From Brachyhypopomus gauderio (taxonomy: Eukaryota; Chordata; Actinopteri; Gymnotiformes; Hypopomidae), in contig NW_027506901.1 in NCBI RefSeq assembly GCF_052324685.1, positions 1,261,001-1,325,000 of the forward strand: DNA of 64,000 bases, written 5' to 3'. This document shows positions 1 through 10,230 of this stretch, piece by piece. The notes below the pieces were generated by a model. The model was not told the origin of the DNA and ran no database searches. It saw only the letters and a program-made list of their open reading frames with translations. Made by a program: the position numbers and the translations under genes. Position 1 is the first letter of the stretch, and each line of letters starts with the position of its first letter.

Positions 1-309
1 GCTGAGTGAGGTGACTTGCACCTGTACCCTTGATTTTGAAAGTTGCATAAAAAAGATCTGCAATCAATAGATCAAACGCCACATCTCACTTTTGATTCAC
101 AGAATGCCACGCTTTTGAACACCTGATCACCTGGAGTTGATACCAGCTTGAAGTTAACAGTGAGTAGACTCTTATGGAGATTCATGTATTTGAATTTACT
201 TCTTAAGCCATTGGCAACTCAGAATCAATGACATCTGTGCACTCCTCCTTGAGCTTGAGGAAGTCAAAGGAATTGATCTCGATTCCACTCCTACACATTT
301 GGGCTGCAA

Positions 310-320
310 TGGCCGAGAGG
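310..320 (+). promoter_or_regulatory. A box of tRNA-Ser (example, unit 1)
   Basis: TGGCCGAGAGG matches the RNA polymerase III A-box pattern TRGCNNAGNGG. It is unchanged in every tRNA-Ser copy I read, including the damaged ones. Confidence 0.85.
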
Positions 321-362
321 TTAAGGCATTGGACTCGAAATCTAATGGGGTTTCCCCACGCA

Positions 363-373
363 GGTTCGACTCC
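363..373 (+). promoter_or_regulatory. B box of tRNA-Ser (example, unit 1)
   Basis: GGTTCGACTCC fits the TFIIIC B-box consensus GGTTCGANTCC. It is altered in units 11 and 14 (first base pair of the motif, AGTTCGACTCC) and in unit 34 (AGTTTGACTCC). Confidence 0.88.
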
Positions 374-407
374 TGCTTGCAGCGTAGAGAAGAAAATGTT
401 GTATCCC

Positions 408-412
408 TTTTT
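408..412 (+). terminator. Pol III terminator of tRNA-Ser (example, unit 1)
   Basis: A run of five T begins 24 nt after the end of tRNA-Ser and is present at the same offset in all units. T runs of four or more terminate vertebrate Pol III transcripts, so a short 3' trailer is expected. Confidence 0.8.
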
Positions 413-555
413 GGATGTGTGGTAAAATAGAGTCTACTCTCCTCATGCTTGCCAGTTTTGAATATGCTTCTCATGCCATTTGTAAATTTGTGCTGTCAAA
501 CTGTAGCAGTCCAGTGGAAAGACTGTCTGGTCACTGGTTTCTCTGCCTTGTGCTT

Positions 556-560
556 AAAAA
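556..560 (-). terminator. Pol III terminator of tRNA-Asp (example, unit 1)
   Basis: Five A on + (five T on the transcribed - strand orientation) lie 7 nt beyond the tRNA-Asp 3' end at the same offset in all units. Together with the Ser terminator it keeps the two convergent transcripts from overlapping. Confidence 0.8.
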
Positions 561-578
561 GAAAGAACTCCCCGTCGG

Positions 579-589
579 GGAATCGAACC
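579..589 (-). promoter_or_regulatory. B box of tRNA-Asp (example, unit 1)
   Basis: On - the sequence reads GGTTCGATTCC, a perfect B box. The five truncated Asp loci keep it but lose the A box. Confidence 0.88.
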
Positions 590-621
590 CCGGTCTTCCG
601 CGTGACAGGCGGAGATACTAT

Positions 622-632
622 CCACTATACTA
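622..632 (-). promoter_or_regulatory. A box of tRNA-Asp (example, unit 1)
   Basis: On - the sequence reads TAGTATAGTGG, as in vertebrate tRNA-Asp. It is missing from the truncated loci of units 17, 34, 35, 37 and 57. Confidence 0.85.
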
Positions 633-964
633 ACGAGGACATATGTCTTATCATGCAGTGATGCTGAGTGAGGTGACTTGCACCTGTACCCTTGATTTTG
701 AAAGTTGCATAAGAAAGATCTGCAATCAATAGATCAAACGCCACATCTCACTTTTGATTCACAGAATGCCACGCTTTTGAACACCTGATCACCTGGAGTT
801 GATACCAGCTTGAAGTTAACAGTGAGTAGACTCTTATGGAGATTCATGTATTTGAATTTACTTCTTAAGCCATTGGCAACTCAGAATCAATGACATATGT
901 GCACTCCTCCTTGAGCTTGAGGAAGTCAAAGGAATTGATCTCGATTCTACTCCTACACATTTGG

Positions 965-1046
965 GCTGCAATGGCCGAGAGGTTAAGGCGTTGGACTCGA
1001 AATCCAATGGGGTTTCCCCGCGCAGGTTCGACTCCTGCTTGCAGCG
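965..1046 (+). tRNA. tRNA-Ser-CGA: tRNA-Ser(CGA), reference form, unit 2
   Basis: Reference CGA copy, shared by most units: G26, anticodon stem TTGGA/TCCAA fully paired, variable arm ending in CGC, T stem GCAGG/CCTGC. Flank gacatatgtg is A-type. Confidence 0.95.
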
Positions 1047-1229
1047 TAGAGAAGAAAATGTTGTATCCCTTTTTGGATGTGTGGTAAAATAGAGTCTACT
1101 CTCCTCATGGTTGCCAGTTTTGAATATGCTTCTCATGCCATTTGTAAATTTGTGCTGTCAAACTGTAGCAGTCCAGTGGAAAGACTGTCTGGTCACTGGT
1201 TTCTCTGCCTTGTGCTTAAAAAGAAAGAA

Positions 1230-1301
1230 CTCCCCGTCGGGGAATCGAACCCCGGTCTTCCGCGTGACAGGCGGAGATACTATCCACTATACTAACGAGG
1301 A
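1230..1301 (-). tRNA. tRNA-Asp-GTC: tRNA-Asp(GTC), unit 2
   Basis: Reference form, all arms paired. Confidence 0.95.
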
Positions 1302-1626
1302 CGTATGTTTTATCATGCAGTGATGCTGAGTGAGGTGACTTGCACCTGTACCCTTGATTTTGAAAGTTGCATTAAAAAGATCTGCAATCAATAGATCAAA
1401 CGCCACATCTCACTTTTGATTCACAGAATGCCACGCTTTTGAACACCTGATCACCTGGAGTTGATACCAGCTTGAAGTTAACAGTGAGTAGACTCTTATG
1501 GAGATTCATGTATTTGAATTTACTTCTTAAGCCATTGGCAACTCAGAATCAATGACATCTGTGCACTCCTCCTTGAGCTTGAGGAAGTCAAAGGAATTGA
1601 TCTCGATTCCACTCCTACACATTTGG

Positions 1627-1708
1627 GCTGCAATGGCCGAGAGGTTAAGGCATTGGACTCGAAATCTAATGGGGTTTCCCCACGCAGGTTCGACTCCTGC
1701 TTGCAGCG
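1627..1708 (+). tRNA. tRNA-Ser-CGA: tRNA-Ser(CGA), b variant, unit 3
   Basis: Same body as unit 1, with A26 and a G:U anticodon-stem pair. Confidence 0.92.
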
Positions 1709-1891
1709 TAGAGAAGAAAATGTTGTATCCCTTTTTGGATGTGTGGTAAAATAGAGTCTACTCTCCTCATGCTTGCCAGTTTTGAATATGCTTCTCATGC
1801 CATTTGTAAATTTGTGCTGTCAAACTGTAGCAGTCCAGTGGAAAGACTGTCTGGTCACTGGTTTCTCTGCCTTGTGCTTAAAAAGAAAGAA

Positions 1892-1963
1892 CTCCCCGTC
1901 GGGGAATCGAACCCCGGTCTTCCGCGTGACAGGCGGAGATACTATCCACTATACTAACGAGGA
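1892..1963 (-). tRNA. tRNA-Asp-GTC: tRNA-Asp(GTC), unit 3
   Basis: Reference form. The 5' flank reads gacatatg, as in unit 1. Confidence 0.95.
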
Positions 1964-2288
1964 CATATGTCTTATCATGCAGTGATGCTGAGTGAGGTGA
2001 CTTGCACCTGTACCCTTGATTTTGAAAGTTGCATAAGAAAGATCTGCAATCAATAGATCAAACGCCACATCTCACTTTTGATTCACAGAATGCCACGCTT
2101 TTGAACACCTGATCACCTGGAGTTGATACCAGCTTGAAGTTAACAGTGAGTAGACTCTTATGGAGATTCATGTATTTGAATTTACTTCTTAAGCCATTGG
2201 CAACTCATAAGCAATCACATCTGTGCACTCCTCCTTGAGCTTGAGGAAGTCAAAGGAATTGATCTCGATTCTACTCCTACACATTTGG

Positions 2289-2370
2289 GCTGCAATGGCC
2301 GAGAGGTTAAGGCGTTGGACTCGAAATCCAATGGGGTTTCCCCGCGCAGGTTCGACTCCTGCTTGCAGCG
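2289..2370 (+). tRNA. tRNA-Ser-CGA: tRNA-Ser(CGA), unit 4
   Basis: Reference CGA body with B-type flank (cataagcaatcac). Confidence 0.95.
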
Positions 2371-2553
2371 TAGAGAAGAAAATGTTGTATCCCTTTTTGG
2401 ATGTGTGGTAAAATAGAGTCTACTCTCCTCATGGTTGCCAGTTTTGAATATGCTTCTCATGCCATTTGTAAATTTGTGCTGTCAAACTGTAGCAGTCCAG
2501 TGGAAAGACTGTCTGGTCACTGGTTTCTCTGCCTTGTGCTTAAAAAGAAAGAA

Positions 2554-2625
2554 CTCCCCGTCGGGGAATCGAACCACGGTCTTCCGCGTGACAGGCGGAG
2601 ATACTATCCACTATACTAACGAGGA
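2554..2625 (-). tRNA. tRNA-Asp-GTC: tRNA-Asp(GTC) with T-stem mismatch, unit 4
   Basis: The T stem reads CGTGG instead of CGGGG, opposite CCCCG, which breaks one pair in the middle of the stem. The other arms are intact. Possibly weakened. Confidence 0.88.
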
Positions 2626-2950
2626 CGTAAGCCTTATCATGCAGTGATGCTGAGTGAGGTGACTTGCACCTGTACCCTTGATTTTGAAAGTTGCATAAGA
2701 AAGATCTGCAATCAATAGATCAAACGCCACATCTCACTTTTGATTCACAGAATGCCACGCTTTTGAACACCTGATCACCTGGAGTTGATACCAGCTGAAA
2801 GTTAACAGTGTGTAGACTCTTATGGAGATTCATGTATTTGAATTTACTTCTTAAGCCATTGGCAACTCAGAATCAATGACATATGTGCACTCCTCCTTGA
2901 GCTTGAGGAAGTCAAAGGAATTGATCTCGATTCTACTCCTACACATTTGG

Positions 2951-3032
2951 GCTGCAATGGCCGAGAGGTTAAGGCGTTGGACTCGAAATCCAATGGGGTT
3001 TCCCCGCGCAGGTTCGACTCCTGCTTGCAGCG
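2951..3032 (+). tRNA. tRNA-Ser-CGA: tRNA-Ser(CGA), unit 5
   Basis: Reference CGA body with A-type flank. Confidence 0.95.
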
Positions 3033-3215
3033 TAGAGAAGAAAATGTTGTATCCCTTTTTGGATGTGTGGTAAAATAGAGTCTACTCTCCTCATGGTTGC
3101 CAGTTTTGAATATGCTTCTCATGCCATTTGTAAATTTGTGCTGTCAAACTGTAGCAGTCCAGTGGAAAGACTGTCTGGTCACTGGTTTCTCTGCCTTGTG
3201 CTTAAAAAGAAAGAA

Positions 3216-3287
3216 CTCCCCGTCGGGGAATCGAACCCCGGTCTTCCGCGTGACAGGCGGAGATACTATCCACTATACTAACGAGGA
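3216..3287 (-). tRNA. tRNA-Asp-GTC: tRNA-Asp(GTC), unit 5
   Basis: Reference form. Confidence 0.95.
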
Positions 3288-3612
3288 CGTATGTTTTATC
3301 ATGCAGTGATGCTGAGTGAGGTGACTTGCACCTGTACCCTTGATTTTGAAAGTTGCATTAAAAAGATCTGCAATCAATAGATCAAACGCCACATCTCACT
3401 TTTGATTCACAGAATGCCACGCTTTTGAACACCTGATCACCTGGAGTTGATACCAGCTTGAAGTTAACAGTGAGTAGACTCTTATGGAGATTCATGTATT
3501 TGAATTTACTTCTTAAGCCATTGGCAACTCATAAGCAATCACATCTGTGCACTCCTCCTTGAGCTTGAGGAAGTCAAAGGAATTGATCTCGATTCTACTC
3601 CTACACATTTGG

Positions 3613-3694
3613 TCTGCAATGGCCGAGAGGTTAAGGCGTTGGACTTGAAATCCAATGGGGTTTCCCCGCGCAGGTTCGACTCCTGCTTGCAGCG
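3613..3694 (+). tRNA. tRNA-Ser-TGA: tRNA-Ser(TGA) with T at position 1, unit 6
   Basis: The anticodon loop is CTTGAAA, giving TGA (reads UCA). Position 1 is T instead of G, so it faces C72 and the first acceptor pair is lost. The rest matches the reference body. C-type flank. Whether RNase P and seryl-tRNA synthetase accept the unpaired end is unknown. Confidence 0.85.
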
Positions 3695-3877
3695 TAGAGA
3701 AGAAAATATCATATCCCTTTTTGGATGTGTGGTAAAATAGAGTCTACTCTCCTCATGCTTGCCAGTTTTGAATATGCTTCTCATGCCATTTGTAAATTTG
3801 TGCTGTCAAACTGTAGCAGTCCAGTGGAAAGACTGTCTGGTCACTGGTTTCTCTGCCTTGTGCTTAAAAAGAAAGAA

Positions 3878-3949
3878 CTCCCCGTCGGGGAATCGAACCC
3901 TGGTCTTCCGCGTGACAGGCGGAGATACTATCCACTATACTAACGAGGA
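3878..3949 (-). tRNA. tRNA-Asp-GTC: tRNA-Asp(GTC) with T-stem mismatch, unit 6
   Basis: The T stem reads CAGGG opposite CCCCG, an A:C mismatch caused by a change at a CpG. Confidence 0.88.
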
Positions 3950-4274
3950 CGTATGTCTTATCATGCAGTGATGCTGAGTGAGGTGACTTGCACCTGTACC
4001 CTTGATTTTGAAAGTTGCATAAGAAAGATCTGCAATCAATAGATCAAACGCCACATCTCACTTTTGATTCACAGAATGCCACGCTTTTGAACACCTGATC
4101 ACCTGGAGTTGATACCAGCTTGAAGTTAACAGTGAGTAGACTCTTATGGAGATTCATGTATTTGAATTTACTTCTTAAGCCATTGGCAACTCATAAGCAA
4201 TCACATCTGTGCACTCCTCCTTGAGCTTGAGGAAGTCAAAGGAATTGATCTCGATTCTACTCCTACACATTTGG

Positions 4275-4356
4275 GCTGCAATGGCCGAGAGGTTAAGGCG
4301 TTGGACTCGAAATCCAATGGGGTTTCCCCGCGCAGGTTCGACTCCTGCTTGCAGCG
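4275..4356 (+). tRNA. tRNA-Ser-CGA: tRNA-Ser(CGA), unit 7
   Basis: Reference CGA body, B-type flank. Confidence 0.95.
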
Positions 4357-4539
4357 TAGAGAAGAAAATGTTGTATCCCTTTTTGGATGTGTGGTAAAAT
4401 AGAGTCTACTCTCCTCATGGTTGCCAGTTTTGAATATGCTTCTCATGCCATTTGTAAATTTGTGCTGTCAAACTGTAGCAGTCCAGTGGAAAGACTGTCT
4501 GGTCACTGGTTTCTCTGCCTTGTGCTTAAAAAGAAAGAA

Positions 4540-4611
4540 CTCCCCGTCGGGGAATCGAACCCCGGTCTTCCGCGTGACAGGCGGAGATACTATCCACTAT
4601 ACTAACGAGGA
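4540..4611 (-). tRNA. tRNA-Asp-GTC: tRNA-Asp(GTC), unit 7
   Basis: Reference form. Confidence 0.95.
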
Positions 4612-4936
4612 CGTAAGCCTTATCATGCAGTGATGCTGAGTGAGGTGACTTGCACCTGTACCCTTGATTTTGAAAGTTGCATAAGAAAGATCTGCAATCA
4701 ATAGATCAAACGCCACATCTCACTTTTGATTCACAGAATGCCACGCTTTTGAACACCTGATCACCTGGAGTTGATACCAGCTGGAAGTTAACAGTGTGTA
4801 GACTCTTATGGAGATTCATGTATTTGAATTTACTTCTTAAGCCATTGGCAACTCAGAATCAATGACATATGTGCACTCCTCCTTGAGCTTGAGGAAGTCA
4901 AAGGAATTGATCTCGATTCTACTCCTACACATTTGG

Positions 4937-5018
4937 GCTGCAATGGCCGAGAGGTTAAGGCGTTGGACTTGAAATCCAATGGGGTTTCCCCGCGCAGGTT
5001 CGACTCCTGCTTGCAGCG
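4937..5018 (+). tRNA. tRNA-Ser-TGA: tRNA-Ser(TGA), G1 intact, chimeric unit 8
   Basis: Anticodon TGA with a normal G1:C72 pair. The upstream flank is A-type (acagtgtgtag, gacatatgtg), while the anticodon and the trailer (aaatatcata) are C-type. The switch therefore lies inside the tRNA between position 1 and the anticodon. Confidence 0.92.
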
Positions 5019-5201
5019 TAGAGAAGAAAATATCATATCCCTTTTTGGATGTGTGGTAAAATAGAGTCTACTCTCCTCATGCTTGCCAGTTTTGAATATG
5101 CTTCTCATGCCATTTGTAAATTTGTGCTGTCAAACTGTAGCAGTCCAGTGGAAAGACTGTCTGGTCACTGGTTTCTCTGCCTTGTGCTTAAAAAGAAAGA
5201 A

Positions 5202-5273
5202 CTCCCCGTCGGGGAATCGAACCCTGGTCTTCCGCGTGACAGGCGGAGATACTATCCACTATACTAACGAGGA
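5202..5273 (-). tRNA. tRNA-Asp-GTC: tRNA-Asp(GTC) with T-stem mismatch, unit 8
   Basis: Same CAGGG T-stem change as unit 6, which supports a C-type origin for the right part of this unit. Confidence 0.88.
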
Positions 5274-5598
5274 CGTATGTCTTATCATGCAGTGATGCTG
5301 AGTGAGGTGACTTGCACCTGTACCCTTGATTTTGAAAGTTGCATAAGAAAGATCTGCAATCAATAGATCAAACGCCACATCTCACTTTTGATTCACAGAA
5401 TGCCACGCTTTTGAACACCTGATCACCTGGAGTTGATACCAGCTTGAAGTTAACAGTGAGTAGACTCTTATGGAGATTCATGTATTTGAATTTACTTCTT
5501 AAGCCATTGGCAACTCATAAGCAATCACATCTGTGCACTCCTCCTTGAGCTTGAGGAAGTCAAAGGAATTGATCTCGATTCTACTCCTACACATTTGG

Positions 5599-5680
5599 GC
5601 TGCAATGGCCGAGAGGTTAAGGCGTTGGACTCGAAATCCAATGGGGTTTCCCCGCGCAGGTTCGACTCCTGCTTGCAGCG
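5599..5680 (+). tRNA. tRNA-Ser-CGA: tRNA-Ser(CGA), unit 9
   Basis: Reference CGA body, B-type flank. Confidence 0.95.
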
Positions 5681-5863
5681 TAGAGAAGAAAATGTTGTAT
5701 CCCTTTTTGGATGTGTGGTAAAATAGAGTCTACTCTCCTCATGGTTGCCAGTTTTGAATATGCTTCTCATGCCATTTGTAAATTTGTGCTGTCAAACTGT
5801 AGCAGTCCAGTGGAAAGACTGTCTGGTCACTGGTTTCTCTGCCTTGTGCTTAAAAAGAAAGAA

Positions 5864-5935
5864 CTCCCCGTCGGGGAATCGAACCCCGGTCTTCCGCGTG
5901 ACAGGCGGAGATACTATCCACTATACTAACGAGGA
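5864..5935 (-). tRNA. tRNA-Asp-GTC: tRNA-Asp(GTC), unit 9
   Basis: Reference form. Confidence 0.95.
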
Positions 5936-6260
5936 CGTAAGCCTTATCATGCAGTGATGCTGAGTGAGGTGACTTGCACCTGTACCCTTGATTTTGAAAG
6001 TTGCATAAGAAAGATCTGCAATCAATAGATCAAACGCCACATCTCACTTTTGATTCACAGAATGCCACGCTTTTGAACACCTGATCACCTGGAGTTGATA
6101 CCAGCTGGAAGTTAACAGTGTGTAGACTCTTATGGAGATTCATGTATTTGAATTTACTTCTTAAGCCATTGGCAACTCAGAATCAATGACATATGTGCAC
6201 TCCTCCTTGAGCTTGAGGAAGTCAAAGGAATTGATCTCGATTCTACTCCTACACATTTGG

Positions 6261-6342
6261 GCTGCAATGGCCGAGAGGTTAAGGCGTTGGACTCGAAATC
6301 CAATGGGGTTTCCCCGCGCAGGTTCGACTCCTGCTTGCAGCG
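6261..6342 (+). tRNA. tRNA-Ser-CGA: tRNA-Ser(CGA), unit 10
   Basis: Reference CGA body, A-type flank. Confidence 0.95.
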
Positions 6343-6525
6343 TAGAGAAGAAAATGTTGTATCCCTTTTTGGATGTGTGGTAAAATAGAGTCTACTCTCC
6401 TCATGGTTGCCAGTTTTGAATATGCTTCTCATGCCATTTGTAAATTTGTGCTGTCAAACTGTAGCAGTCCAGTGGAAAGACTGTCTGGTCACTGGTTTCT
6501 CTGCCTTGTGCTTAAAAAGAAAGAA

Positions 6526-6597
6526 CTCCCCGTCGGGGAATCGAACCCCGGTCTTCCGCGTGACAGGCGGAGATACTATCCACTATACTAACGAGGA
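6526..6597 (-). tRNA. tRNA-Asp-GTC: tRNA-Asp(GTC), unit 10
   Basis: Reference form. Confidence 0.95.
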
Positions 6598-6921
6598 CGT
6601 ATGTTTTATCATGCAGTGATGCTGAGTGAGGTGACTTGCACCTGTACCCTTGATTTTGAAAGTTGCATAAAAAGATCTGCAATCAATAGATCAAACGCCA
6701 CATCTCACTTTTGATTCACAGAATGCCACGCTTTTGAACACCTGATCACCTGGAGTTGATACCAGCTTGAAGTTAACAGTGAGTAGACTCTTATGGAGAT
6801 TCATGTATTTGAATTTACTTCTTAAGCCATTGGCAACTCATAAGCAATCACATCTGTGCACTCCTCCTTGAGCTTGAGGAAGTCAAAGGAATTGATCTCG
6901 ATTCTACTCCTACACATTTGG

Positions 6922-7003
6922 TCTGCAATGGCCGAGAGGTTAAGGCGTTGGACTTGAAATCCAATGGGGTTTCCCCGCGCAAGTTCGACTCCTGCTTGCA
7001 GCG
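6922..7003 (+). tRNA. tRNA-Ser-TGA: tRNA-Ser(TGA), T1 and T-stem mismatch, unit 11
   Basis: Anticodon TGA and T at position 1. The T stem reads GCAAG opposite CCTGC, an A:C mismatch that also changes the first base of the B box. Two structural defects make this a likely weak or non-functional copy. Confidence 0.78.
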
Positions 7004-7186
7004 TAGAGAAGAAAATATCATATCCCTTTTTGGATGTGTGGTAAAATAGAGTCTACTCTCCTCATGCTTGCCAGTTTTGAATATGCTTCTCATGCCATTT
7101 GTAAATTTGTGCTGTCAAACTGTAGCAGTCCAGTGGAAAGACTGTCTGGTCACTGGTTTCTCTGCCTTGTGCTTAAAAAGAAAGAA

Positions 7187-7258
7187 CTCCCCGTCGGGGA
7201 ATCGAACCCCGGTCTTCCGCGTGACAGGCGGAGATACTATCCACTATACTAACGAGGA
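7187..7258 (-). tRNA. tRNA-Asp-GTC: tRNA-Asp(GTC), unit 11
   Basis: Reference form. Confidence 0.95.
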
Positions 7259-7583
7259 CGTATGTCTTATCATGCAGTGATGCTGAGTGAGGTGACTTGC
7301 ACCTGTACCCTTGATTTTGAAAGTTGCATAAGAAAGATCTGCAATCAATAGATCAAACGCCACATCTCACTTTTGATTCACAGAATGCCACGCTTTTGAA
7401 CACCTGATCACCTGGAGTTGATACCAGCTTGAAGTTAACAGTGAGTAGACTCTTATGGAGATTCATGTATTTGAATTTACTTCTTAAGCCATTGGCAACT
7501 CATAAGCAATCACATCTGTGCACTCCTCCTTGAGCTTGAGGAAGTCAAAGGAATTGATCTCGATTCTACTCCTACACATTTGG

Positions 7584-7665
7584 GCTGCAATGGCCGAGAG
7601 GTTAAGGCGTTGGACTCGAAATCCAATGGGGTTTCCCCGCGCAGGTTCGACTCCTGCTTGCAGCG
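7584..7665 (+). tRNA. tRNA-Ser-CGA: tRNA-Ser(CGA), unit 12
   Basis: Reference CGA body, B-type flank. Confidence 0.95.
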
Positions 7666-7848
7666 TAGAGAAGAAAATGTTGTATCCCTTTTTGGATGTG
7701 TGGTAAAATAGAGTCTACTCTCCTCATGGTTGCCAGTTTTGAATATGCTTCTCATGCCATTTGTAAATTTGTGCTGTCAAACTGTAGCAGTCCAGTGGAA
7801 AGACTGTCTGGTCACTGGTTTCTCTGCCTTGTGCTTAAAAAGAAAGAA

Positions 7849-7920
7849 CTCCCCGTCGGGGAATCGAACCCCGGTCTTCCGCGTGACAGGCGGAGATACT
7901 ATCCACTATACTAACGAGGA
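7849..7920 (-). tRNA. tRNA-Asp-GTC: tRNA-Asp(GTC), unit 12
   Basis: Reference form. Confidence 0.95.
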
Positions 7921-8245
7921 CGTAAGCCTTATCATGCAGTGATGCTGAGTGAGGTGACTTGCACCTGTACCCTTGATTTTGAAAGTTGCATAAGAAAGAT
8001 CTGCAATCAATAGATCAAACGCCACATCTCACTTTTGATTCACAGAATGCCACGCTTTTGAACACCTGATCACCTGGAGTTGATACCAGCTGGAAGTTAA
8101 CAGTGTGTAGACTCTTATGGAGATTCATGTATTTGAATTTACTTCTTAAGCCATTGGCAACTCAGAATCAATGACATATGTGCACTCCTCCTTGAGCTTG
8201 AGGAAGTCAAAGGAATTGATCTCGATTCTACTCCTACACATTTGG

Positions 8246-8327
8246 GCTGCAATGGCCGAGAGGTTAAGGCGTTGGACTCGAAATCCAATGGGGTTTCCCC
8301 GCGCAGGTTCGACTCCTGCTTGCAGCG
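8246..8327 (+). tRNA. tRNA-Ser-CGA: tRNA-Ser(CGA), unit 13
   Basis: Reference CGA body, A-type flank. Confidence 0.95.
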
Positions 8328-8510
8328 TAGAGAAGAAAATGTTGTATCCCTTTTTGGATGTGTGGTAAAATAGAGTCTACTCTCCTCATGGTTGCCAGTT
8401 TTGAATATGCTTCTCATGCCATTTGTAAATTTGTGCTGTCAAACTGTAGCAGTCCAGTGGAAAGACTGTCTGGTCACTGGTTTCTCTGCCTTGTGCTTAA
8501 AAAGAAAGAA

Positions 8511-8582
8511 CTCCCCGTCGGGGAATCGAACCCCGGTCTTCCGCGTGACAGGCGGAGATACTATCCACTATACTAACGAGGA
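8511..8582 (-). tRNA. tRNA-Asp-GTC: tRNA-Asp(GTC), unit 13
   Basis: Reference form. Confidence 0.95.
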
Positions 8583-8906
8583 CGTATGTTTTATCATGCA
8601 GTGATGCTGAGTGAGGTGACTTGCACCTGTACCCTTGATTTTGAAAGTTGCATAAAAAGATCTGCAATCAATAGATCAAACGCCACATCTCACTTTTGAT
8701 TCACAGAATGCCACGCTTTTGAACACCTGATCACCTGGAGTTGATACCAGCTTGAAGTTAACAGTGAGTAGACTCTTATGGAGATTCATGTATTTGAATT
8801 TACTTCTTAAGCCATTGGCAACTCATAAGCAATCACATCTGTGCACTCCTCCTTGAGCTTGAGGAAGTCAAAGGAATTGATCTCGATTCTACTCCTACAC
8901 ATTTGG

Positions 8907-8988
8907 TCTGCAATGGCCGAGAGGTTAAGGCGTTGGACTTGAAATCCAATGGGGTTTCCCCGCGCAAGTTCGACTCCTGCTTGCAGCG
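8907..8988 (+). tRNA. tRNA-Ser-TGA: tRNA-Ser(TGA), T1 and T-stem mismatch, unit 14
   Basis: Same double-defect body as unit 11, three units upstream. The shared GCAAG change shows the trimer was copied as a block. Confidence 0.78.
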
Positions 8989-9171
8989 TAGAGAAGAAAA
9001 TATCATATCCCTTTTTGGATGTGTGGTAAAATAGAGTCTACTCTCCTCATGCTTGCCAGTTTTGAATATGCTTCTCATGCCATTTGTAAATTTGTGCTGT
9101 CAAACTGTAGCAGTCCAGTGGAAAGACTGTCTGGTCACTGGTTTCTCTGCCTTGTGCTTAAAAAGAAAGAA

Positions 9172-9243
9172 CTCCCCGTCGGGGAATCGAACCCCGGTCT
9201 TCCGCGTGACAGGCGGAGATACTATCCACTATACTAACGAGGA
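9172..9243 (-). tRNA. tRNA-Asp-GTC: tRNA-Asp(GTC), unit 14
   Basis: Reference form. Confidence 0.95.
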
Positions 9244-9568
9244 CGTATGTCTTATCATGCAGTGATGCTGAGTGAGGTGACTTGCACCTGTACCCTTGAT
9301 TTTGAAAGTTGCATAAGAAAGATCTGCAATCAATAGATCAAACGCCACATCTCACTTTTGATTCACAGAATGCCACGCTTTTGAACACCTGATCACCTGG
9401 AGTTGATACCAGCTTGAAGTTAACAGTGAGTAGACTCTTATGGAGATTCATGTATTTGAATTTACTTCTTAAGCCATTGGCAACTCATAAGCAATCACAT
9501 CTGTGCACTCCTCCTTGAGCTTGAGGAAGTCAAAGGAATTGATCTCGATTCTACTCCTACACATTTGG

Positions 9569-9650
9569 GCTGCAATGGCCGAGAGGTTAAGGCGTTGGAC
9601 TCGAAATCCAATGGGGTTTCCCCGCGCAGGTTCGACTCCTGCTTGCAGCG
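9569..9650 (+). tRNA. tRNA-Ser-CGA: tRNA-Ser(CGA), unit 15
   Basis: Reference CGA body, B-type flank. Confidence 0.95.
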
Positions 9651-9833
9651 TAGAGAAGAAAATGTTGTATCCCTTTTTGGATGTGTGGTAAAATAGAGTC
9701 TACTCTCCTCATGGTTGCCAGTTTTGAATATGCTTCTCATGCCATTTGTAAATTTGTGCTGTCAAACTGTAGCAGTCCAGTGGAAAGACTGTCTGGTCAC
9801 TGGTTTCTCTGCCTTGTGCTTAAAAAGAAAGAA

Positions 9834-9905
9834 CTCCCCGTCGGGGAATCGAACCCCGGTCTTCCGCGTGACAGGCGGAGATACTATCCACTATACTAAC
9901 GAGGA
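9834..9905 (-). tRNA. tRNA-Asp-GTC: tRNA-Asp(GTC), unit 15
   Basis: Reference form. Confidence 0.95.
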
Positions 9906-10230
9906 CGTAAGCCTTATCATGCAGTGATGCTGAGTGAGGTGACTTGCACCTGTACCCTTGATTTTGAAAGTTGCATAAGAAAGATCTGCAATCAATAGAT
10001 CAAACGCCACATCTCACTTTTGATTCACAGAATGCCACGCTTTTGAACACCTGATCACCTGGAGTTGATACCAGCTGGAAGTTAACAGTGTGTAGACTCT
10101 TATGGAGATTCATGTATTTGAATTTACTTCTTAAGCCATTGGCAACTCAGAATCAATGACATATGTGCACTCCTCCTTGAGCTTGAGGAAGTCAAAGGAA
10201 TTGATCTCGATTCTACTCCTACACATTTGG

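Larger units (their letters stand above)
303..384 (+). tRNA. tRNA-Ser-CGA: tRNA-Ser(CGA), b variant, unit 1
   Basis: This 82-nt tRNA reads UCG codons. Acceptor GCTGCAA pairs with TTGCAGC, discriminator is G, the loop CTCGAAA gives anticodon CGA, and the variable arm GGGGTTTCCCC is long as in class II tRNA-Ser. The b variant has A26, a G:U pair in the anticodon stem (TTGGA/TCTAA) and CAC after the variable arm. All pairings are kept, so it may be functional. No intron and no encoded CCA. Confidence 0.92.
568..639 (-). tRNA. tRNA-Asp-GTC: tRNA-Asp(GTC), unit 1
   Basis: On - this 72-nt tRNA reads GAC and GAU codons. Acceptor TCCTCGT pairs with ACGGGGA, discriminator is G, the anticodon arm is TCCGC-CTGTCAC-GCGGA (GTC), and the T arm is CGGGG-TTCGATT-CCCCG. 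It differs from the usual vertebrate tRNA-Asp mainly in D loop and the anticodon stem pair. This is the reference form for later entries. Confidence 0.95.

Noticed and set aside
196-474. Open frames of 62-92 codons repeated in every tRNA unit on both strands
   Set aside because: They run through the tRNA genes and their flanks, recur only because the unit recurs, change or stop with single-base variants, and resemble no protein family I know.
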